Of a DNA stretch of 6,349 nt, positions 1 to 4,993 are shown in pieces; position 1 is the first letter of the stretch, and each line of letters opens with the position of its first letter. The notes under the pieces were generated by a model. That model ran no database searches. It was given only the letters and a program-made list of their open reading frames with translations, and was not told the DNA's origin. The translations under genes and the position numbers were made by a program. This DNA is from Opitutia bacterium. GTDB lineage: Bacteria; Verrucomicrobiota; Verrucomicrobiia; Opitutales; Seribacteraceae. The stretch is taken from the NCBI GenBank assembly GCA_018695085.1, contig JABHOU010000608.1, positions 1 to 6,349 of the forward strand, in the 5' to 3' direction.

Positions 1-92
1 ACGCACGGGGTGGGACCATCGAGGGAGGCGACCTCATCGGTTAGCTCTTCGATGACTTGTCGAGCTATGTCATTGCCGTCTATGAGTTCCAT
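1..92 (-). CDS. folD: FolD N-terminus (methylenetetrahydrofolate dehydrogenase/cyclohydrolase), partial
   Basis: Reading the minus strand from the ATG at 92-90 gives 30 complete codons that run off the window edge without a stop. The protein starts MELIDGNDIA, continues as an acidic amphipathic helix (QVIEELTDEVASL) and reaches a Pro-Cys-Val stretch. This is the typical start of FolD: an I-D-G-x-x-I-A motif, a helix, then the first beta strand. FolD is a cytosolic bifunctional enzyme that oxidises 5,10-methylene-THF with NADP and hydrolyses methenyl-THF to 10-formyl-THF, supplying one-carbon units for purines and formyl-Met-tRNA. The catalytic Lys and the NADP-binding domain lie outside the window. 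The gene lies 90 bp downstream of the exported-protein gene on the same strand. Only a weak GAAGA lies 2-6 bases before the start. The identification rests on about 30 residues, so it is good but not certain. Confidence 0.8.
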   Translation of the reverse strand, partial: MELIDGNDIARQVIEELTDEVASLDGPTPC

Positions 93-122
93 GGTCTTCA
101 GATTGTTGGAAATTCTGTTTTT

Positions 123-192
123 CGCCGAGGAGCGAGGCGTAGCCTACCGAAAAGGTAGGAAACTTTTAGATCGCGATGGAAACTAATCGCGA
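123..192 (-). other. Tandem inverted repeats between exported-protein gene and folD
   Basis: Three inverted repeats follow one another. The strongest is a perfect 7-bp repeat, TCGCGAT (171-177) with ATCGCGA (186-192), around an 8-nt loop. On the minus strand that loop holds the TAG stop of the upstream gene. The second is a perfect 6-bp repeat, CCTACC (143-148) with GGTAGG (154-159), around a 5-nt loop. The third is weak: CGCC (123-126) with GGCG (136-139). In minus-strand RNA none is followed by a clean U-run, so a classical intrinsic terminator is not shown. They could be an mRNA 3'-end or processing structure, a leaky terminator, or structure in the folD leader. The pairing is seen directly; the role is inference. 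Confidence 0.4.
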
Positions 193-881
193 CCGCGCAT
201 CAAGCGAGCTCGAATAATAAGGTTTTTCGAGCCTTCCTCCACTGGTTCCAGTTTACCTAAAATGGTCACGCGCCGATCCCGGAAATCGAGTGGATCGACG
301 GCTCGCATGGCATCGACGTCGACATACGCGAGGCGTTTGCCGGCGGCATTCAGGAGTTGGTAGGGAAAATCCCTTTCGTAGCCTAGCTTTCGGGGGTTAA
401 GCACGAGCTTCCCTTCGAAGTTGCGATGCAGGCTGACCGCAGGAGGAGGAAAAGGAGTCTTTAAGGGCATGCGGATATCACCTGGTTTCTGCTGGTCGGT
501 TTCAATCGGGGGCAATTCCCTGATTTCTGCCGATGCAGGTGCGGTGTCCTTCGTTGCGGTCACGGGCGGGCTAGCTTCGGCAACGGCGCCATCGTTCCAC
601 CGGTCGCGACCCAACACAACGGGTTCCACCTCGTTGGGTGGCGAAGGTTGCTTCCCCGGGAGAGGGCTTTGAAACGCCGCGGCCAAGGAACTTGGCGGTG
701 GAGGCGGGCTGGATTGGAAGAGTGGATTGCCTCGTCGCAAGCTACTAACGACAGGACTGCTTTCGCCTGCGTCGAGTTGCGCGGGGTGCAAGGCTTGTGC
801 GGAGAGGTAGCTTAAAGCCGGCAAGGAGATAGCGGCGAAGAGAATTGAAGATCGTTTGAGAAAATTCGTCAATTTAGCCAT
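183..881 (-). CDS. Predicted exported proline-rich protein of unknown function
   Basis: The product has 232 aa and I do not recognise a named family. Residues 1-30 look like a Sec signal peptide: KLTNFLKR basic start, a hydrophobic core (SSILFAAISLPALSYLS) and a possible signal peptidase I site after A-Q-A at about residue 30. No lipobox Cys is present. Residues about 35-150 are low complexity and rich in Pro, Ser and Ala, including five consecutive prolines (59-63), and are probably a disordered linker. Residues about 154-232 look folded, with alternating strands (FEGKLVLN, PYQLLNAAGKRLAYVDVD, RRVTILGKLEP, NLIIRARL). This pattern could be a small beta-barrel of SH3 or OB type; that is inference. 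The protein probably sits in the periplasm or on the cell surface. The start is the ATG at 881-879, 23 nt after the rRNA pseudouridine synthase stop, and no clear ribosome binding site precedes it. The tight spacing suggests cotranscription with that gene. Confidence 0.75.
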   Translation of the reverse strand: MAKLTNFLKRSSILFAAISLPALSYLSAQALHPAQLDAGESSPVVSSLRRGNPLFQSSPPPPPSSLAAAFQSPLPGKQPSPPNEVEPVVLGRDRWNDGAVAEASPPVTATKDTAPASAEIRELPPIETDQQKPGDIRMPLKTPFPPPAVSLHRNFEGKLVLNPRKLGYERDFPYQLLNAAGKRLAYVDVDAMRAVDPLDFRDRRVTILGKLEPVEEGSKNLIIRARLMRGRD

Positions 882-904
882 GGTTAATCATCGTTAATGG
901 GTTC

Positions 905-1681
905 TTAGGCGAAGAGCAAATCAATTTCTGCCTGAGTCAGTTCGCGTACCTGTCCCAGCGATAGGTTTCTAATGGAAAATCGGCCGATATTCACTCGCTG
1001 CAAGCGTTCCACGGTGTAACCAAAAGTGGCAAACAACCTGCGAATCTCCCGCTTTTTCCCATGTCCCATCTCTACTTCGACCCTCTTGGGAAGCCTCTTG
1101 TTCGATTTTGCTGGAAGCACTTTGTCAATTCGCAGAAATTCTCCCTCCACTTTTCTCCCTTTTTCCAAAAGGGGAACGTGATCAGGTTCCAGCGGTCGAG
1201 AAAGTTTCAGCGTGTAGACCTTTGTCACCTCGGACGAAGGGTGGGTGAGACGATGGGCGAGATCCCCGTCGTCGGTGATGACCAATAGGCCCTCACTGTC
1301 CTTGTCCAGCCTGCCCGCGCAGAAAAGCCGCTGCTTTGCATATTGTTTGGGCAACAGGTCGAAGACTATGCGTTCGGCATGCGGGTCGTCATTCGTACAT
1401 GCGAATCCACGTGGCTTGTGCATGATCAAGGAAACTTTTTCTGAAATCCGGGCACGCACCTGTCTGCCATTCACCCGAACGTTGTCATCGCTTGGGTTCA
1501 CTCGCATTCCTAGTTGGGCTACCTTCCCATTGACGGTTACTTGGCCTTCGGTGATCCACTCCTCGGCCTTCCGTCTTGAACACAAGCCCGCCTCGGCGAT
1601 GAATTTCTGCAACCGGGGACTATCCGCCTTTGCGGCATCCGGCTTGCGTCCTCCATTATTTTTATTTGAATCTTTAGTCAT
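905..1681 (-). CDS. rluB: rRNA pseudouridine synthase, RluB/RsuA family
   Basis: The product has 258 aa and converts one uridine of ribosomal RNA to pseudouridine in the cytoplasm. An N-terminal S4 RNA-binding domain covers about residues 24-75 (LQKFIAEAGLCSRRKAEEW, then VTVNGKVAQLGMRV). The catalytic domain carries the family motif GRLDKDSEGLLVITDDG with the catalytic Asp at about residue 126, and the late motif GHGKKREIRRLF at about 206-217. The S4 domain, the KPRG loop and the overall length fit RluB (23S U2605 in E. coli) best. RsuA, RluE and RluF share the same plan, so target specificity is uncertain. The reading frame extends to a TTG at 1720, but an ATG at 1687 and an ATG at 1681 lie inside it. 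I chose 1681 (MTKDSNK), followed by a short basic tail before the S4 domain; 1687 is equally possible. Neither has a good Shine-Dalgarno. The gene is divergent from fabG and is the first gene of the minus-strand run. Confidence 0.9.
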   Translation of the reverse strand: MTKDSNKNNGGRKPDAAKADSPRLQKFIAEAGLCSRRKAEEWITEGQVTVNGKVAQLGMRVNPSDDNVRVNGRQVRARISEKVSLIMHKPRGFACTNDDPHAERIVFDLLPKQYAKQRLFCAGRLDKDSEGLLVITDDGDLAHRLTHPSSEVTKVYTLKLSRPLEPDHVPLLEKGRKVEGEFLRIDKVLPAKSNKRLPKRVEVEMGHGKKREIRRLFATFGYTVERLQRVNIGRFSIRNLSLGQVRELTQAEIDLLFA

Positions 1682-1785
1682 GTACATTCGCGGGTTGCTA
1701 ACCGCCCTTGATTTCCTCAAAAGTCAAACCTCAACGATTTCAACCAGTTTTATTTCACCAGTCGAATACTACGAAAATTACATAT
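1682..1785. promoter_or_regulatory. Divergent intergenic region, presumed rluB and fabG promoters
   Basis: This is the only sizeable gap between divergently read genes, so promoters for both the rluB-side run and the fabG-acpP-fabF cluster should lie here. The half next to fabG is AT-rich. I see no convincing paired -35 and -10 boxes on either strand. The tetramer TCAA recurs at 1717, 1724, 1731 and 1740 on the plus strand, and TTGA at 1708-1711 forms a short inverted repeat with the first TCAA. This could be an operator or chance. The promoter role is inferred from gene orientation. Confidence 0.45.
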
Positions 1786-2532
1786 ATGACAGAAGAAAAC
1801 TCACCCAAGCTTGCTCTTGTGACCGGTGCCGGTCGCGGTATCGGTCGCGCAATTGCCACGGCGCTTGCTCGCGATGGCATGGAAGTCATTTGCGTGAGCA
1901 AGTCTCCGGATTCGTGTGGAGCCGCTGCTCAGGCCATTACTGAAAGTGGCGGACTTGCCCAGTCGTTGGCAGTGGATGTTTCCGATGGCAACGCCGTACG
2001 CGAAGCCTGCGAAAAAATTCTTGAGGAGCGCGAGTGCGTAGACGTTCTTGTAAACAATGCGGGCATCACTCGCGATAATCTTCTGTTTCGGATGGGTGAG
2101 GAGGATTGGGACAACGTCATCGCCACCAACCTTTCGAGTTGCTTCCATTGGACAAAGGCCCTCGGGAGACCGATGACCCGCAAAAGGTGGGGTCGCATCG
2201 TGAATGTGTCGTCGGTGGTCGGGTTGACGGGGAACGCCGGCCAAGCAAACTATTCCGCGGCCAAGGCTGGAATCATAGGCTTCACCAAAAGTTTGGCCCG
2301 AGAATTCGCCGCCCGATCCGTTACCGTGAATGCGGTCGCCCCAGGCTTTATCGAGACCGACATGACTTCGAGCTTGGACGAGCGAATCCTTGAAGGCGCC
2401 GTTTCCGCGATCCCGCTCAAGCGTTTCGGAACCGTCGACGACATCGCCGAAATGGTCGCTTTTATCTGTTCCGAGAAGGCCGGTTACGTCACGGGTCAGG
2501 TTTTTACGGTTGACGGCGGCATGGTCATGTGA
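1786..2532 (+). CDS. fabG: 3-oxoacyl-ACP reductase FabG
   Basis: The 248-aa product is a short-chain dehydrogenase/reductase that reduces 3-ketoacyl-ACP to (R)-3-hydroxyacyl-ACP with NADPH, the first reductive step of type II fatty acid elongation in the cytosol. The Rossmann nucleotide-binding motif TGAGRGIG is at residues 13-20 and NNAG at 90-93. The catalytic set is complete: Asn115, Ser143 in NVSSVVG, Tyr156 and Lys160 in YSAAK. The C-terminus (GYVTGQVFTVDGGMVM) is the usual FabG ending, and the length matches the family. The frame is open upstream to a TTG at 1708, but the ATG at 1786 (MTEENSPK) places the first beta strand at the normal distance. No Shine-Dalgarno precedes it, only the AT-rich ACGAAAATTACATAT. 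acpP and fabF follow on the same strand, which supports FabG over other SDR enzymes. Confidence 0.95.
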   Translation: MTEENSPKLALVTGAGRGIGRAIATALARDGMEVICVSKSPDSCGAAAQAITESGGLAQSLAVDVSDGNAVREACEKILEERECVDVLVNNAGITRDNLLFRMGEEDWDNVIATNLSSCFHWTKALGRPMTRKRWGRIVNVSSVVGLTGNAGQANYSAAKAGIIGFTKSLAREFAARSVTVNAVAPGFIETDMTSSLDERILEGAVSAIPLKRFGTVDDIAEMVAFICSEKAGYVTGQVFTVDGGMVM

Positions 2533-2572
2533 AGAAGAGGAACCTTTCTTTTTAACTTTTGAAATTTACATT

Positions 2573-2815
2573 ATGTCAGATAGCAACGCAGACCGAGTAA
2601 AGAAAATCATCCGCGACCAGCTCAACGTCACCGACGAGCAAATCACACCTGAGGCCAGTTTCATAGACGACCTTGGCGCCGATTCTCTCGATCAAGTCGA
2701 GCTGGTGATGGCCTTGGAAGAGGAATTTGGTAAAGACATTCCCGAGGAAGAAGCTGAGAAGCTTCAGACCGTTGGGTCCGTAGTCGCGTATATCGATTCG
2801 CAAGCGGCAGGCTGA
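2573..2815 (+). CDS. acpP: Acyl carrier protein
   Basis: The product is an 80-aa acidic protein, the normal size for ACP. It carries growing acyl chains as thioesters on 4'-phosphopantetheine. The attachment Ser is Ser38 in the motif DLGADSLDQVELV, and the acidic recognition helix II follows (MALEEEFGKDIPEEEAEKL). It begins MSDSNADRVKKII, a typical ACP helix I. It lies 40 nt after fabG and 47 nt before fabF. The frame is open further upstream inside fabG, but only the ATG at 2573 gives a normal ACP. The leader at 2541-2572 is strongly AT-rich (6 of 32 bases are G or C) and has no Shine-Dalgarno next to the start; a purine run at 2531-2540 is too distant. ACP is generally among the most abundant proteins of bacteria, so the leader probably supports strong translation in another way. 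Its products feed FabF here and, by family knowledge, the lipid A acyltransferases. Confidence 0.97.
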   Translation: MSDSNADRVKKIIRDQLNVTDEQITPEASFIDDLGADSLDQVELVMALEEEFGKDIPEEEAEKLQTVGSVVAYIDSQAAG

Positions 2816-2862
2816 TTTTTTTGAACCTCTCGCGGAGTTTTCTTTAGAATATCCGCTGTTCC

Positions 2863-4122
2863 ATGTCTCCTGCTGAATCCGACACCCGCATAGTCGTCAC
2901 TGGTCTTGGTGTTCTTGCCTCCATTGGCAGCGACGTAAACTCTTTCTGGGATTCTCTGGTAGCCGGTCGTTCCGGCATTGGTCCCGTAACTCGTTTCGAC
3001 TCGACCGATATTGCCAGCAAGGTCGCTTCCGAGGTAACGGATTTCGATCCCGCTACCGAGATGGATCCCAAGGAGGTCCGCCGAAACGACCGTTACGTGC
3101 ACCTCGCCTTTGGAGCTGCCCGTCGTGCCATGACCGATGCGGGCCTGTCCAAAGAAGACCTCGAACCCGAGCGAACTGGAGTGCTGGTTGGCTCTGGCAT
3201 AGGCGGATTGGAAACGGTCGAGAGTCAGCTTGGAGTACTCTTTGAGAAAGGGCCGAGGCGAGTATCGCCTTTCATGATACCCTCCCTCATCGCGAATATC
3301 GCCGGGGGTGTAATCGCCATCGAGCTCGGTGCCCAAGGACCCAACTTCGCCGTCGTCAGCGCCTGCGCTTCCGGCTCCCATGCGATCGGAGAAGCTCTCC
3401 GTATGATGCGCTCGGGTTTGGCCGACGTCATGCTCGCCGGAGGTAGCGAGGCCTGCGTAACTCGCATCGGTTTCGCCGGCTTTTGTTCCATGAAGGCCAT
3501 GAGCACACGCTATAACGACGATCCCGCCCGGGCTTCCCGGCCCTTCGACGCGGGTCGCGACGGTTTCGTCATGGGGGAAGGTGCAGGTGTCCTCGTACTC
3601 GAGACTCTCGAGCACGCTAAGGCTCGAGGAGCCAAGATTTACGCCGAGCTTGCCGGCTATGCAGCCACTTGCGACGCTTATCACATTACCTCGCCCGATT
3701 TGGAAGCCACGGCCCTAACCCGGTGTATGCAGTTGGCGTTGAATGATGCCGGGCAAGCTCCCGAAGACGTCGCCTACGTCAATGCTCACGGCACCTCCAC
3801 CCCCTACAACGACCGTTCCGAGACCCTTGCCCTGAAAAACGTGTTCGGGGCACATGCCAAGAACGGTCTCGCCATCAGTTCCACGAAGTCGATGACCGGG
3901 CACCTCCTCGGTGCCGCCGGCGCCATCGAGGCGGCCACCGTATGCAAGTCCATCGAGAACAACATCGCCCCACCTACTATCAATTACGAAGAGCCCGACC
4001 CTGAGTGCGATCTCGACTACGTTCCCAACAAAGCCCGGGAAATGCCCATCGAGGTGGCCATGTCGAACAACTCCGGTTTCGGCGGCCATAACGCCTCCCT
4101 GATCTTTAGGGAGTTCAGCTAG
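2863..4122 (+). CDS. fabF: 3-oxoacyl-ACP synthase II (FabF, KAS II)
   Basis: The 419-aa product condenses malonyl-ACP with acyl-ACP, the elongation step of type II fatty acid synthesis. It has the two-half thiolase fold. The active-site Cys168 lies in VVSACASGSHAIG, His309 in NAHGTSTPYND, and His347 in the TKSMTGHLLGAAGA motif with Lys342. The C-terminal NNSGFGGHN loop (402-410) contains the gating Phe406. A Cys-His-His triad with full length indicates FabF (or FabB) rather than FabH, which has Cys-His-Asn. FabF is favoured over FabB by the start (RIVVTGLGVLASIG), the length and the acpP neighbour. The start ATG at 2863 follows AT-rich leader sequence with no Shine-Dalgarno; GCGGA (2832-2836) and TCCGC (2852-2856) in the leader can pair. 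The gene ends at TAG 4120-4122, 18 bp from the oppositely read lpxI, with no terminator hairpin visible between them. Confidence 0.96.
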   Translation: MSPAESDTRIVVTGLGVLASIGSDVNSFWDSLVAGRSGIGPVTRFDSTDIASKVASEVTDFDPATEMDPKEVRRNDRYVHLAFGAARRAMTDAGLSKEDLEPERTGVLVGSGIGGLETVESQLGVLFEKGPRRVSPFMIPSLIANIAGGVIAIELGAQGPNFAVVSACASGSHAIGEALRMMRSGLADVMLAGGSEACVTRIGFAGFCSMKAMSTRYNDDPARASRPFDAGRDGFVMGEGAGVLVLETLEHAKARGAKIYAELAGYAATCDAYHITSPDLEATALTRCMQLALNDAGQAPEDVAYVNAHGTSTPYNDRSETLALKNVFGAHAKNGLAISSTKSMTGHLLGAAGAIEAATVCKSIENNIAPPTINYEEPDPECDLDYVPNKAREMPIEVAMSNNSGFGGHNASLIFREFS

Positions 4123-4140
4123 CTAACAACACAACCTGCT

Positions 4141-4977
4141 TCAAAACCCCTTTAGGCCGATTCCGAGCTTCTTGGCTTGGGCGAGAACGGCTGGCTTGTC
4201 GAGAAGGAGGACGGCACCCGCCTCGAGTGCGGCGGCCGAAAGGTTGGCGTCGCCCATTGCCTGCAAGGTCTGCAGGCCGAATACGGGGACGTCGAATCGG
4301 TTGTCCTGCTTGGTTTTTCCCGTCTTTACGAAGAGAGTGTTCTTGGCCCCGAAGGTTCCCGCTCTGGCGAGCATGGGGTTGGTGCCCTCGAAGGCTTCCA
4401 CGGCAAGAACCGTGCCTTGGCTCACGACCACCCCTTGGCCGACGTCGAGTCGGGCGGATTCCCGTGCTATCTCGACGCCGTGGGCGAGGTGCTCGGCTTC
4501 GATCTTGCTCTTTCCGGCCACCATGACGCCTTCGTCGGCGAGGTCGGCGTCCATAAAGGCGCGGGCGTCGAGCAAATGAACCCCTGCTTTCTCGATCTCG
4601 TCCGCGATGGCTCCGAATATGGTTTCGGCGTTTCTCCGATCCAGTCCCGCCAGCAGGCGAACCGCCTTGAGGTCGGGGTGCAGTCCACGAAACAATTTGC
4701 CCGGGGTCACTTGTCCCGCCATGACGGCATATCCCGCGTCGAACTTCTTGAGCACTTTCAGAAGCTTTCCCACTTGGCCGACTTTTACGGCAGCTCGCTC
4801 TTCGGGGCGAAATTCAGCGATCAATTCGGGCGAGGTCTCTCCCTGAAGTTCAACCAATCGTACCTGTACTCGCGCAGCGCGAGCTCGCTGGGCAAGCAGT
4901 ATGGGATAGGTATCTCGTCCCGCGATCAGGGCCAGCGGTCTGCTGGCGTCGAAGTCGTTGGGGAGAAAGCGGGACAT
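4141..4977 (-). CDS. lpxI: UDP-2,3-diacylglucosamine pyrophosphatase LpxI
   Basis: The 278-aa product is an LpxI-family (DUF1009) enzyme. It hydrolyses UDP-2,3-diacylglucosamine to lipid X and UMP in lipid A biosynthesis, replacing the unrelated LpxH of E. coli. An N-terminal domain opens with a nucleotide-binding-like strand and loop (PLALIAGRDTYP, residues 14-25), and MAGQVTPGKLF is at about 86-96. The C-terminal catalytic-type domain holds QGVVVSQGTVLAVEAFEGTN (181-200) and TKQDNRFDVPVFG (222-234). The Asp in the QDxRFD motif (Asp225) corresponds to the residue known to be essential in Caulobacter LpxI; that match is from memory of the family motif. Only one sensible ATG (4977) opens the frame. 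It lies 16 nt after the leuS stop, and TAAGGGG overlapping that stop is a possible though distant ribosome binding site. The pair is probably cotranscribed. LpxI implies an outer membrane with lipid A. Confidence 0.92.
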   Translation of the reverse strand: MSRFLPNDFDASRPLALIAGRDTYPILLAQRARAARVQVRLVELQGETSPELIAEFRPEERAAVKVGQVGKLLKVLKKFDAGYAVMAGQVTPGKLFRGLHPDLKAVRLLAGLDRRNAETIFGAIADEIEKAGVHLLDARAFMDADLADEGVMVAGKSKIEAEHLAHGVEIARESARLDVGQGVVVSQGTVLAVEAFEGTNPMLARAGTFGAKNTLFVKTGKTKQDNRFDVPVFGLQTLQAMGDANLSAAALEAGAVLLLDKPAVLAQAKKLGIGLKGF

Positions 4978-4993
4978 GCCTTGCTTGATCCCC

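Noticed and set aside
421..672. Short plus-strand open frame (83 codons) antisense to the exported-protein gene
   Set aside because: There is no recognisable product or leader. The proline-rich, GC-rich sense gene naturally leaves open antisense frames.
1682..1785. N-terminal extensions of rluB (to TTG 1720) and fabG (to TTG 1708), which would make the two genes overlap
   Set aside because: Both extensions start at TTG, add sequence not typical of the families, and are followed by ATGs that give normal protein lengths.
2799..2822. Possible terminator after acpP (GC-rich sequence then seven T at 2816-2822)
   Set aside because: The only stem before the T-run is CGC-AA-GCG, with a 3-bp stem and a 2-nt loop, too weak for an intrinsic terminator. 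fabF follows 47 nt later on the same strand.
3597..3635. Clustered CTCGAG palindromes inside fabF
   Set aside because: They are explained by the codons of a conserved FabF stretch (ETLEHAKARG) with Glu/Leu codon choice; there is no sign of a separate element.
2764..3684. Long open frame (306 codons) on the minus strand across fabF
   Set aside because: It lies entirely opposite a clear fabF with all catalytic motifs. Its product is low complexity (Gly/Ser/Thr/His-rich) with no recognisable fold, as expected from the codon bias of the real gene.
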